The notes under the pieces are model-generated. The model made no database searches, had not been told where the DNA came from, and saw only the letters and a list, made by a program, of their open reading frames with translations. From Tepidibacter aestuarii (GTDB taxonomy: Bacteria; Bacillota; Clostridia; Peptostreptococcales; Peptostreptococcaceae), in assembly GCF_934924865.1 (NCBI RefSeq), contig NZ_OW235315.1, forward strand, positions 2,170,001-2,234,000: a stretch of 64,000 nt of DNA, written 5' to 3'. Shown here one piece after another: positions 35,647 to 44,607 of the stretch. A program made the position numbers and the translations under genes. Positions within the stretch are counted from its first letter, which is position 1, and each line of letters opens with the position of its first letter.

Positions 35647-36207
35647 TTGAATTATATAATTTTCGATCTTGAACTAAATAGTAAACCTTTCAAAAGCAAG
35701 ATACCAAACGAAATAATAGAAATAGGAGCAGTTAAGCTAAATGAAGATTTAGAAATAGTAGACAGATTCCAAGCCTTTATAAAGCCTAAGTATTTCCCAA
35801 GATTATTCTCTAGAATAAAGAAAAAAACTAATATAAAACAAATTGACATAAACAATGCCAAATCTTTTAAACTAATATTGAAATCTTTCAAAGACTGGCT
35901 AGGTGAAGATTATATGTTGTGCTCTTGGGGATATGACGATTATTACCATATAAAGACTAATTGCAAACTTCACAATATAAAATCAAGCTGGATTCATGAA
36001 TTTTTAGATATACAAAAACAGTTTTCTAAAATCAATAAATTAGAAAAAGGTAAAACAGCTAGTCTTTCAAACGCACTGACTTTGTGTGATATAGAAATAG
36101 AAGACACAAATATGCACAGAGCTGATATTGATGCTGAATATACTTGTAAAATATTTATTCATCTATTTGAAAAACTTGATTTTTCTAGTATCTCTATAAA
36201 AAAATAA
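35647..36207 (+). CDS. DEDDh 3'-5' exonuclease (KapD/ERI-1-like)
   Basis: The 186-residue RNase T/DnaQ-fold protein has all acidic residues visible. FDLELN is the first motif (the Asp-x-Glu), WGYDDYYH near residue 97 the second, and HRADIDAEYT near residue 160 the third (His and Asp). It resembles the KapD sporulation inhibitor group, which degrades RNA or DNA 3' ends. The start is a TTG at 35647-35649, six bases after AGGAGTG. It shares a terminator with the converging gene. Confidence 0.88.
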   Translation: MNYIIFDLELNSKPFKSKIPNEIIEIGAVKLNEDLEIVDRFQAFIKPKYFPRLFSRIKKKTNIKQIDINNAKSFKLILKSFKDWLGEDYMLCSWGYDDYYHIKTNCKLHNIKSSWIHEFLDIQKQFSKINKLEKGKTASLSNALTLCDIEIEDTNMHRADIDAEYTCKIFIHLFEKLDFSSISIKK

Positions 36208-36235
36208 AAGCTCAATATTGAGCTTTTATTTTTTT
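36198..36235. terminator. Bidirectional terminator between exonuclease and ynj-like operon
   Basis: A perfect 19-bp inverted repeat (core AAAAGCTCAATATTGAGC) overlaps both converging stop codons and ends in A and T runs. Confidence 0.9.
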
Positions 36236-36816
36236 GTAAATATTTTTTTTGCTTCCATCATCCGTTGAATTGCAGTTACAAATATCAATAAAGAAAATAT
36301 ATTCGTTATTAAAGCCATATTGTTTGGACTCAATATCATAAATGTAAAAAATATAAATCCTTCCGTTCTTTCAGCTATTCCAGCTTGATAATAAAATGAT
36401 TTTATACCATTTTTTTCACTCAAAGCACCTACAGTTAGAAATATAGTCATTGAAAAAATTATGCAGCAAGTAAGTATCAAGTAGTTAAATAATAATTCGT
36501 TAAATTTAAGTGCTAAACTTATTATAATAAATATTTCTACAATTCTATCAAAAGTAATGTCAAGTAGCGTACCCCAAGGAGTTGATTTATTACTTTTTCT
36601 TGCCATAGCACCATCGACAGCATCTAAAAATCCAGATAGCCAAAGTAATAAGCATGCAACTATATTATAATCAAAATACACTCCAACAGATGCTATTATT
36701 CCCGTTATAAATGCTAATACAGTTACTTGGTTTGGTGTCATTTTCAAACTCAAAAAACCTTTGGACGCTTTATCTATCATAGGATTAACATATTTTCTTG
36801 CATGAGTATCTAACAT
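36226..36816 (-). CDS. CDP-alcohol phosphatidyltransferase (YnjF-like)
   Basis: The 196-residue membrane protein has about six helices and the full family signature DAVDGAMARKSNKSTPWG followed by TLLDITFD (D-x2-DG-x2-AR-x8-G-x3-D-x3-D), with all catalytic residues. Such enzymes move a phosphatidyl or phospho-alcohol group from a CDP-linked donor to an alcohol. It is the last gene of a six-gene operon and overlaps the ATPase gene by seven bases. In E. coli, ynjF is likewise a CDP-alcohol phosphatidyltransferase beside the ynjBCD ABC transporter. Substrates are unknown. Confidence 0.87.
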   Translation of the reverse strand: MLDTHARKYVNPMIDKASKGFLSLKMTPNQVTVLAFITGIIASVGVYFDYNIVACLLLWLSGFLDAVDGAMARKSNKSTPWGTLLDITFDRIVEIFIIISLALKFNELLFNYLILTCCIIFSMTIFLTVGALSEKNGIKSFYYQAGIAERTEGFIFFTFMILSPNNMALITNIFSLLIFVTAIQRMMEAKKIFTKK

Positions 36817-37892
36817 TGCATTCCCTCCTCATCTGATATAAATAAAAGTCCTTTTTCATCATAGTGTACAGAAACTTTTTCACCAACTTTAAATTCGATA
36901 TTCGGTTCATAAACTTGTATTGTTTCAAATTCGATAAAATTAATGTCTACTCTAAACAATATAAATCCTTGTCTAAATGAGCATTCTTTTATTGTACCTT
37001 TAAAAATATTTGTATGTTTATTACAATTATCAAATTTTAATACTTTTAGACATTCAGGCTTTAAAATAAGATTTCCCATTACATCATCTTCATTAAATTT
37101 ATTTAACTTTATTTTTAAATTATTTGATCTAAATATTTTGTCCTTAATATTTCCATATAAAACATTATTAATTCCCATAAATTTAGCAACATGAGCATTG
37201 ATAGGATTTTGATATATTTGCATAGGAGATCCATTTTGTACTATCCTTCCCTCTTTCATTATGATCATATCATCAAATAAATCAAATGCTTCTTCTATAT
37301 CGTGTGTTACAAACACTATAGTCATCTTATATTCTTTATGAATTTTTAATATAAGATTTCTCATTTCTTTTCTTAATTCAGGATCTAAAGCACTAAAAGG
37401 CTCATCCATAAGCAATACTTCAGGCTTTAATACTAGACTTCTAGCTAAAGAAACTCTTTGCTTTTGTCCCCCACTCAATTCATTTGGATATCTTTTTTCA
37501 AACCCTTTAAGTCCTACAGATTCAAGTACATCACCTATTAATTCTGAGATTTTTTCTTTTGAAATTTTTTTAATTTTAAGGCCAAAACTTATATTTTCAT
37601 AAACACTCATGTGAGGAAACAATAAATTTTCTTGAAATATCATACCTATATTCCTTCTTTGAGGTAAAATTTCATTAATTGTTTTTTCATTCATACAAAT
37701 AGTTCCCTCATCAATATTAATAAGGCCTGCTATTATCTTTAAAAGTGTTGTCTTCCCACACCCAGATCCTCCAACTATTCCAAAGAAATCTTTATCCTTA
37801 ATCTTAAGTTTATCTATATTCAAATCAAAATTAGACGTTTTTACATATTTACCATAAGTTTTTTTTATATTTTTTAAGTATAATTTCGTCAT
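36810..37892 (-). CDS. ABC transporter ATPase, YnjD/PotA-like
   Basis: The 360-residue ATPase has Walker A VGGSGCGKT (near residue 42), the signature LSGGQKQR, Walker B VLLMDEPFSALDPE and an H-loop VFVTHDIEEAF. A C-terminal TOBE-like regulatory domain follows from about residue 240. This layout is that of polyamine/thiamine/iron-type importers. A TTG at 37896-37898 is also possible as start, and I prefer the ATG at 37890-37892. It follows the permease gene by 26 bases. Confidence 0.88.
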   Translation of the reverse strand: MTKLYLKNIKKTYGKYVKTSNFDLNIDKLKIKDKDFFGIVGGSGCGKTTLLKIIAGLINIDEGTICMNEKTINEILPQRRNIGMIFQENLLFPHMSVYENISFGLKIKKISKEKISELIGDVLESVGLKGFEKRYPNELSGGQKQRVSLARSLVLKPEVLLMDEPFSALDPELRKEMRNLILKIHKEYKMTIVFVTHDIEEAFDLFDDMIIMKEGRIVQNGSPMQIYQNPINAHVAKFMGINNVLYGNIKDKIFRSNNLKIKLNKFNEDDVMGNLILKPECLKVLKFDNCNKHTNIFKGTIKECSFRQGFILFRVDINFIEFETIQVYEPNIEFKVGEKVSVHYDEKGLLFISDEEGMQC

Positions 37893-37918
37893 AAGCAAAT
37901 CTTCCTCTCATGTCTGTA

Positions 37919-38713
37919 TCACAGTGAATCATAATATCTTTTTAAATAATATTCCATAATACCAAGTGTAGATAAACATATAAATGCAAATATTATCGCA
38001 TATACACATCCTATAGTTTTTTCTCCAGAATTAATATACGGAATCATATTAGTTGAAAGAGTCTGTATCTGTCCTCCTCCTATTAGAATAGTAGTTATAT
38101 ATTGACTAAAAGATATCAATGCCGTTAGGCTAGAACCAGCTATAATACCAGGAAGTAAAAAATATATTTTCACATTGATAAGAGTCTTTAATTTACTTGC
38201 TCCAAGCATTTGGCACTGCTGTTCCCATTCAAATCCAAAATTTTCGAAACTGATTTTAATAGCCCTTATCATATACGGTAGAGTCGGTATTATATGTACT
38301 AAAATTACTCCCCATATGCTTTCTGTTAGATTCATTCTTATAAAAGCTTTGTGTATTCCCATAGTAGATATTATTGGAGGTATAACAATAGGCATAATCA
38401 AAAAAAACTCGATTGTCTTTTTATATTTAAAATCATACCTAGCTATTGCATCTGCTGCTGGAATTGCTACTATTAAATTTATAACAACTACAATTAAAGC
38501 TATTTTTAAACTCATAAATATAACATCTAATGAATTACTATTTAGTAAAACATATTTCCATCCTTCAGTACTTAGATTCTTAGGAATTATATCAGGCCAG
38601 ACCCATCCATTAGAAAAGCTCATAAAAATAATAAAAATAATTTGAACTAGGGAAAATAATATTAATAAGGATAATATTATTAATGATACCTTCTCCCCAT
38701 ATTTGACCTTCAT
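37919..38713 (-). CDS. ABC transporter permease 2, YnjC-like half
   Basis: The 264-residue permease has six helices and the EAA loop EQQCQMLGASKLKTLINVKI (near residue 175). The start is the ATG at 38711-38713, which overlaps the stop codon of the preceding permease gene as TGATG. The longer reading with an earlier ATG would include the ribosome binding site GGAGGAAG. In E. coli YnjC both permease halves are fused; here they are two genes. Confidence 0.87.
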   Translation of the reverse strand: MKVKYGEKVSLIILSLLILFSLVQIIFIIFMSFSNGWVWPDIIPKNLSTEGWKYVLLNSNSLDVIFMSLKIALIVVVINLIVAIPAADAIARYDFKYKKTIEFFLIMPIVIPPIISTMGIHKAFIRMNLTESIWGVILVHIIPTLPYMIRAIKISFENFGFEWEQQCQMLGASKLKTLINVKIYFLLPGIIAGSSLTALISFSQYITTILIGGGQIQTLSTNMIPYINSGEKTIGCVYAIIFAFICLSTLGIMEYYLKRYYDSL

Positions 38714-39591
38714 CACTTTATCTTCCTCCATTTTTGCATACTTAAACGATTAAAAATATATCCAATTCCTATTATAACTAATACTGCAATTATATTTATA
38801 GCAAAAGCTTTAGGTCTTTCAATCAAATCTGAATTCATATATATTTGATATGAATAGACGGAGATCATTTTTGGATAGGTAACTCCTAATAAAAAAGGAA
38901 TTTCAAATTCAGCAAAAGTGTATGAAAATATTATAAAACACGATATCTTTAGGGGATTAATCAACATCTTTAATATAACTTTTTTAAAAAGCTCATTTCT
39001 ACTTCCACCTAGCATATATGCTAATTCTAACCAATTTGATTCAACCTTTAAAATAACAGGGTATAGCATTAGAACTATAAAAGGAGTGGTTTTTAATACA
39101 TATGTTAATATTATTCCTATGCCAAACTCATCATTTACTATCACAGGAAATTCATTAATACTATTTATTATCCCTAATTTTAAAAAAACAGAACTTATCC
39201 ATCCACTTCTATTGAATATAAGTAATATAATATATGAATACACTAAGTACGGAAATAACATAGGTATTTGAATTAAAAGTTTGAATTTGGATGTAAATTT
39301 ATAAAATACTCCAGTCTTTAGTATATACAATAAATATACTATACAAGTTCCTCCTAATGCAGATAATACTGTCGATATTATAGCTACTTTCAGTGTCATA
39401 AAAAATGACACCCAAAATTCTGTAGACATAAACAGTTCTTTATAATACACAAAAGTAATACCACCCATATTATAAATAGATGGTATTCCTAAGCTTTGTA
39501 TAAACCCTTGTATTAATCCCGATACAAACAATACAATAGTTACTATTATTGCTGGTAATAATAATAAATATGGCCTAGTTTTTTGATACAT
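38713..39591 (-). CDS. ABC transporter permease 1, YnjC-like half
   Basis: The 292-residue permease has six or seven helices and the EAA loop ELAYMLGGSRNELFKKVIL (near residue 190). It overlaps the binding-protein gene by 17 bases and the next permease gene by one base, so translation is tightly coupled. It should form the membrane pore with permease 2. Confidence 0.87.
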   Translation of the reverse strand: MYQKTRPYLLLLPAIIVTIVLFVSGLIQGFIQSLGIPSIYNMGGITFVYYKELFMSTEFWVSFFMTLKVAIISTVLSALGGTCIVYLLYILKTGVFYKFTSKFKLLIQIPMLFPYLVYSYIILLIFNRSGWISSVFLKLGIINSINEFPVIVNDEFGIGIILTYVLKTTPFIVLMLYPVILKVESNWLELAYMLGGSRNELFKKVILKMLINPLKISCFIIFSYTFAEFEIPFLLGVTYPKMISVYSYQIYMNSDLIERPKAFAINIIAVLVIIGIGYIFNRLSMQKWRKIK

Positions 39592-40786
39592 TTTCGATCC
39601 AGCCTTTTTCTATTTGATCTATATACGTAGCCTTCATTTCTGGAATTTTATATTTTCTAATTTCATTTAAAAATTCTAACTTATTTTCTTTATAAATATC
39701 ATCTATTTTCAATTTATCTTCATCTGAAAGTTTATCATATGATATAGCAAGTCCATCTCCCCAATTGCTAGGATTTAATTTTTGTATCTGAGCTCTAGGT
39801 GATAGTAAGAAATCTATAACTACCATGGCTCCTGCTTTATTAGAAGCATTAAATGGTACACTCAAGTAGTGAGTATTAGACAGCGTTCCATCATTTAATA
39901 CGAACACATCTGTTGATTCTTTAAACTCTCCATTTTGTACTTTGTTAAATGCATGAAGTGGATTATAAGACATACTCATCAACACTTCTGAATTTGAATA
40001 TAGCATGTCAAGTTTAGCACTGCTTTCAGGATATGTTTCCCCTTTTCTCCATAAATATGGTTTTATTTCATTCATATAATTCCACATACTATTTAAATCT
40101 TTATCTTCTACATAATCTTTCTTGAATAAATCCATATAAGTTTGGCGTATAAACGCACTTCCTGTGAAATCTGGTACTGATGGATATGTAAATTTTCCAG
40201 GATTTTGTTTTATCCAATTAGTTAGTTCATTTATATCCTTAGGCGGATTTTTTATGGCATTAGAATCATATATAAATACAAATTGAGATTTTCCAAAAGG
40301 AACTTCCATTCCCATAGTATCTTCTCCAAAATCATACTTAATATCATCTGCTTCTTTATTAACATATTGATTATAATTTGGAAGCTTATCCGCAAACGGT
40401 CCCCAAAGTAGACTATTTTCATTTGCTAATTTGAAGTTTTCTCCATTCATCCATATTATATCTATGCTTCCATTTGATTTTTCTACTTCTTTTTCTGTAA
40501 TTAGTTTATTTATCATATCTTTTGGATCGTTTATAGCAACTCTATTTAAATTAATATTTAATTCTTCTTTTACCAATGGCTTGACCCAATTATCCATGTA
40601 TTCATTTACTGATGGATCTCCAGCCCACATATATATATTAACAGTTTCACCGTCAGCCTCTTTAGCAATATCTTCCCATTTCATTTCAAGTAAATTAAAT
40701 GATTCCTTTTTATCTTTACTCGCACATCCAGATAACGCACTAAAACTAATTAATATTACAAGTATAATTGATATTATTTTTCTCAT
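39575..40786 (-). CDS. ABC transporter substrate-binding lipoprotein, YnjB-like
   Basis: The 403-residue protein has a lipoprotein signal ending ALSGC (Cys21). The large bilobed domain contains VNIYMWAGDPSVNEYMDNWV, DIIWMNGENFKLANENSLLWG, EVPFGKSQFVFIYD and a C-terminal NPSNWGDG. These blocks resemble E. coli YnjB (COG4134) and distantly thiamine- or iron-type binding proteins. The ligand is unknown. It follows the CCG-protein gene after three bases. Confidence 0.85.
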   Translation of the reverse strand: MRKIISIILVILISFSALSGCASKDKKESFNLLEMKWEDIAKEADGETVNIYMWAGDPSVNEYMDNWVKPLVKEELNINLNRVAINDPKDMINKLITEKEVEKSNGSIDIIWMNGENFKLANENSLLWGPFADKLPNYNQYVNKEADDIKYDFGEDTMGMEVPFGKSQFVFIYDSNAIKNPPKDINELTNWIKQNPGKFTYPSVPDFTGSAFIRQTYMDLFKKDYVEDKDLNSMWNYMNEIKPYLWRKGETYPESSAKLDMLYSNSEVLMSMSYNPLHAFNKVQNGEFKESTDVFVLNDGTLSNTHYLSVPFNASNKAGAMVVIDFLLSPRAQIQKLNPSNWGDGLAISYDKLSDEDKLKIDDIYKENKLEFLNEIRKYKIPEMKATYIDQIEKGWIENVSKN

Positions 40787-40789
40787 AAG

Positions 40790-41641
40790 TTACTCTCCTT
40801 TATTAGTATTTTTTAATTGTTCAATATATGTTTTACACTTATACCTATTCATCCATTTCTGTAAGTAATTAACGCCCATTTGGTCAAACTTTGAATTTAT
40901 ATTATCATTAAATATTAAATCTAATATATGAATACTGTTTTTACCCGCTGTTTTCATAGATTTAACGCAAGACTCACAATATGTAAGTATATAATCCGAG
41001 TTAGCTTCATTAGCTCTTTTTCTCATATGATTTAATGCTAGCTCTTTATTTTGTATACTTAATTTACCTCCACAACACGAAGTTCTTTCTCTACTATTAT
41101 TAAACTCTTCTATCTTTATACCCATTTCACTTAATACATCTCTAACATTTTCATGAATACTATTTTCTTTTCTTATAGGACACGGATCATGCAAAGCAAA
41201 TACTTTATCTAAATCTTTATATTTCTTCTTAATATCATCTGGTATACCAATATCGTTTATAGATTCCCAAATAGATTTAACCTCAATACCAGGGCTATTT
41301 TCTTTTATAGTCTTATGACAGGTTTGACATGCTGTTATTATCTCTTTCACCTTCATATTCTCTATTTCTTCTTGTAATTGTGAATAATATGATTTAAAAC
41401 CCTCTTTATCTCCTGATATTTTAGAAGGAGCAGCACAACATTTTAAAATAATACCTGTATTTCCTAGATTGTCATTTAAGTATTTATACGTTTTCATTAC
41501 TATTTGAGGACTATAATCCGTTAGGCTACACCCTGGAATAAAAGCCTTTACATTATCTTCATTATAGCCACTTGACGCAGTAAAAAGTTTTGAAAAACTT
41601 GATAATTGATGTAATTTAACTCCTACATTCCTCTTTTTCAT
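40790..41641 (-). CDS. CCG-domain Fe-S protein heading the ynj-like operon
   Basis: The 283-residue protein has two cysteine-rich CCG-type segments. One is GCSLTDYSPQ with KCCAAPSKISG; the other is HDPCPIRKE, TSCCGG and CESC near residue 235. This is the PF02754 architecture of heterodisulfide reductase subunit B and related proteins that bind a non-cubane [4Fe-4S] cluster. No ferredoxin motif or membrane segment is seen. The ATG at 41639-41641 follows AAAGGGTG at eight bases. A redox role beside a transporter and a lipid-type transferase is unusual. Confidence 0.82.
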   Translation of the reverse strand: MKKRNVGVKLHQLSSFSKLFTASSGYNEDNVKAFIPGCSLTDYSPQIVMKTYKYLNDNLGNTGIILKCCAAPSKISGDKEGFKSYYSQLQEEIENMKVKEIITACQTCHKTIKENSPGIEVKSIWESINDIGIPDDIKKKYKDLDKVFALHDPCPIRKENSIHENVRDVLSEMGIKIEEFNNSRERTSCCGGKLSIQNKELALNHMRKRANEANSDYILTYCESCVKSMKTAGKNSIHILDLIFNDNINSKFDQMGVNYLQKWMNRYKCKTYIEQLKNTNKGE

Positions 41642-41665
41642 AGTCAATTCACCCTTTGAGTTTAA

Positions 41666-41685
41666 ATTAAGTTTCGCTTTACGTA
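41666..41685. repeat. Solitary end of repeat R2
   Basis: ATTAAGTTTCGCTTTACGTA matches the terminal direct repeat of the R2 copy at 35602-35620 (ATTAAGTTTCGCTTTATACG), with no R2 interior beside it. It sits just upstream of the CCG-protein gene. Confidence 0.5.
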
Positions 41686-41714
41686 CAATTTAAAAATAAT
41701 ATAATTTATTAAAT

Positions 41715-41754
41715 ATATATAAGACTCTTCTTAATTAAGAAGAGTCTTATATAT
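41715..41754. terminator. Long hairpin upstream of the ynj-like operon
   Basis: A perfect 20-bp inverted repeat centred on TTAATTAA (core AAGACTCTTC/GAAGAGTCTT) lies between the ppdK terminator and the ynj-like operon. No gene ends toward it from the right except ppdK, which has its own hairpin. Its role as terminator or operator is uncertain. Confidence 0.5.
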
Positions 41755-41861
41755 CAAATTAAAGTATATCATATATAAATATCGTTTAACTATATAAAAT
41801 TTATATACAATATAGATTAACTATTATTTTTTTTTATAATGTGTTTCTTGTATATTATAAA

Positions 41862-41894
41862 AGGCCTTAATATCTTATATATTAAGACCTTCTA
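41862..41894 (-). terminator. ppdK terminator
   Basis: AGGTCTTAATAT and ATATTAAGGCCT (minus strand) pair with one wobble or mismatch, right after the ppdK stop codon. They are followed by TTTATAAT. Confidence 0.65.
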
Positions 41895-41899
41895 GTTTA

Positions 41900-44530
41900 T
41901 TAAGCCATGGCTAATTTTTCTTTTAATGCTGCTTGAGCTGCTGCAAGTCTAGCAATTGGTACTCTATAAGGAGAACAAGATACATAGTTAAGTCCTATAT
42001 TGTGACAGAACTCTACAGAAGCAGGTTCTCCTCCATGTTCTCCGCATATACCAAGTTTTATATCTTCCCTTGTCTCTCTTCCAAGTTTTGATGCCATTTT
42101 AACTAGTTTTCCAACACCATTTTTATCTAATACTTGGAATGGATCTTTTTCAAATATTTCTTTCGATTCATATTCTACTAGGAATTTATTTGCATCATCT
42201 CTAGAGAATCCATATGTCATTTGAGTTAAGTCATTAGTTCCAAAACTAAAGAACTGAGCTTCTTTTGCTATTTCATCAGCAGTAAGTGCTGCTCTTGGAA
42301 CTTCTATCATAGTTCCAACCATATATTTCATATCTACTTTTGACTCACTTAAAACCTCTTCTACTACATTTACAACAAATTCTTTTATATATTTAAGCTC
42401 ATTTACATCTCCAATAAGAGGTATCATAATCTCTGGCGCTACATCAAATCCTTTATTTTTAGCCTGAATTGCACCCTCCATTATAGCTCTTGCTTGCATC
42501 ATATATATTTCAGGGTAAGTTACTGCAAGACGGCATCCTCTGTGTCCAAGCATAGGGTTAAACTCTTCTAAGTCCTCAATTCTCTTTTCTATATCTTCAT
42601 AAGATATATTCATATCATCAGCTAAGTTCTTTATATCTTCTTCTTTCTTAGGTAAGAATTCATGAAGAGGAGGATCTAAAAGTCTTATAGTTGTATCTCT
42701 TCCTTCCATAGCTTCAAATATTTGTGCAAAGTCTTCTCTTTGCATAGGAAGTAATTTTTCTAAAGCCTCTTGTCTTTCATCAACAGTCTTAGATAAAATC
42801 ATCTTTCTAACAACAGGTATTCTATCTTCTTCAAAGAACATATGCTCAGTTCTACAAAGACCTATACCCTCAGCTCCAAATTTTACAGCAGTCTTAGCAT
42901 CCTTCGGAGTATCGGCATTAGTTCTTACCTTAAGAACTCTTACCTCGTCTACCCAATCCATAAACTCTTCAAATTTACCTACAAGTTCAACCTCATTTTT
43001 AGGTATATTTCCTATATAAACGCTACCAGTTGATCCATCAAGAGATATATATTCTCCTTCTTTTATAACAAGGTCTTTCACTCTAAGTTCCTTTTTCTCT
43101 TCACTAACTTTTATATCCGAACAACCAGCCACACAACACTTACCCATACCTCTTGCAACAACAGCTGCATGTGATGTCATTCCACCTCTTGCAGTAAGTA
43201 TACCCTCACTTGATACCATTCCCTCTATATCTTCTGGTGATGTTTCAAGTCTAACAAGGATAGCTTTTTCTCCATTTTCATTAGCAGCAACAACATCATT
43301 TGCATTAAAGTATACTTTTCCAGATGCTGCACCAGGAGAAGCCGGAAGTCCTTTTGATATAAGAGTTGCTTCTTTTAATGCTTTATCTTCGAAATTAGGA
43401 TGTAAAAGTTGATCTAGTTGTTTAGCATCTATTCTCATTATAGCTTCTTTTTTAGTTATTAATCCTTCACCTACCATATCAACTGCTATATTTATAGCAG
43501 CCTTTGCTGTACGCTTTCCATTTCTAGTTTGTAGAATATATAAATTTTCATTCTCTATAGTAAACTCTATATCTTGCATATCTTTGTAGTGATTTTCAAG
43601 TACTCCAGTTATATTTTCGAACTTATTGTATATATCAGGCATAATATTTTTCAGACTAGCTATCGGTTCAGGCGTTCTAATACCTGCAACAACATCTTCA
43701 CCTTGAGCATCTACCAAATACTCTCCAAATAAAACATTTTCGCCAGTAGATGGGTTTCTCGTAAATGCAACTCCTGTACCCGATGTTTGCCCCATATTTC
43801 CAAATACCATAGATTGTATATTTACAGCAGTTCCTAGCTTATGAGGTATATCATTTAACTTTCTATATATATCTGCTCTAGGATTGTTCCATGAATCAAA
43901 TACAGCCTTTACAGCTAATATTAATTGTTCCTTAGGGTCAGATGGAAACTCTTGTCTTAATTCACTCTTATATATATTCTTAAATTCTTTAACTATATCT
44001 TTTAAATCATCAACAGTAAGTTCAGTATCATATTTATATCCTTTTGATTCTTTTACATTATCCAATACTCTTTCAAACTTGTATTTTTGAATTCCCATAA
44101 CAACATCTGAAAACATTTGAATAAATCTTCTATAACTATCATAAGCAAATCTTTCATTGTTAGTCTTTTTAGAAAGTGCTTGTACAGCTATATCGTTAAG
44201 TCCTAAGTTAAGTATAGTATCCATCATCCCAGGCATAGATATAACAGCACCTGATCTTACTGAAAGAAGAAGCGGATTTTCATTATCTCCTAATTTTTTA
44301 TCTAAAGTTTTTTCTAATTTTGAAAGATTATCCATTATTTCATCTAAAAGTTCATCCCAAATCTTTTTATCTTTCGCGTAGTAAGTATTACAAGCATCTG
44401 TTGTAATTGTAAATCCCGGAGGAACAGGTAGCCCAATTTTAGTCATTTCAGCTAAATTAGCTCCTTTTCCACCTAATAGATTTTTCATTTCCTTTGAACC
44501 TTCGTTAAAGCTGTATACAAATTTCCCCAC
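41900..44530 (-). CDS. ppdK: Pyruvate, phosphate dikinase
   Basis: The 876-residue enzyme interconverts pyruvate + ATP + Pi and PEP + AMP + PPi. The N-terminal ATP-grasp part starts LGGKGANLAEMTKIGLPVPP. The swivelling domain has the catalytic histidine in TARGGMTSHAAVVARGMGK (near residue 455), with the regulatory Thr two residues before it. The C-terminal PEP barrel has GLCRTEHMFF and GTNDLTQMTYG. The length is standard. It lies downstream of its putative regulatory kinase and ccpN on the same strand, which suggests control by energy state and by CcpN. Confidence 0.97.
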   Translation of the reverse strand: MGKFVYSFNEGSKEMKNLLGGKGANLAEMTKIGLPVPPGFTITTDACNTYYAKDKKIWDELLDEIMDNLSKLEKTLDKKLGDNENPLLLSVRSGAVISMPGMMDTILNLGLNDIAVQALSKKTNNERFAYDSYRRFIQMFSDVVMGIQKYKFERVLDNVKESKGYKYDTELTVDDLKDIVKEFKNIYKSELRQEFPSDPKEQLILAVKAVFDSWNNPRADIYRKLNDIPHKLGTAVNIQSMVFGNMGQTSGTGVAFTRNPSTGENVLFGEYLVDAQGEDVVAGIRTPEPIASLKNIMPDIYNKFENITGVLENHYKDMQDIEFTIENENLYILQTRNGKRTAKAAINIAVDMVGEGLITKKEAIMRIDAKQLDQLLHPNFEDKALKEATLISKGLPASPGAASGKVYFNANDVVAANENGEKAILVRLETSPEDIEGMVSSEGILTARGGMTSHAAVVARGMGKCCVAGCSDIKVSEEKKELRVKDLVIKEGEYISLDGSTGSVYIGNIPKNEVELVGKFEEFMDWVDEVRVLKVRTNADTPKDAKTAVKFGAEGIGLCRTEHMFFEEDRIPVVRKMILSKTVDERQEALEKLLPMQREDFAQIFEAMEGRDTTIRLLDPPLHEFLPKKEEDIKNLADDMNISYEDIEKRIEDLEEFNPMLGHRGCRLAVTYPEIYMMQARAIMEGAIQAKNKGFDVAPEIMIPLIGDVNELKYIKEFVVNVVEEVLSESKVDMKYMVGTMIEVPRAALTADEIAKEAQFFSFGTNDLTQMTYGFSRDDANKFLVEYESKEIFEKDPFQVLDKNGVGKLVKMASKLGRETREDIKLGICGEHGGEPASVEFCHNIGLNYVSCSPYRVPIARLAAAQAALKEKLAMA

Positions 44531-44607
44531 GTTTTACACTCTCCCTTTAATATAGACTTTAATATTATTTAATTGGCTTATATTTTAGTATTTAACATTA
44601 TTTTGTA

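Noticed and set aside
38175-38645. 156-codon plus-strand frame antisense to the ynj-like permease
   Set aside because: It lies wholly opposite a well-supported permease gene and its protein has no recognisable features. It is a shadow of AT-rich membrane-protein codons.
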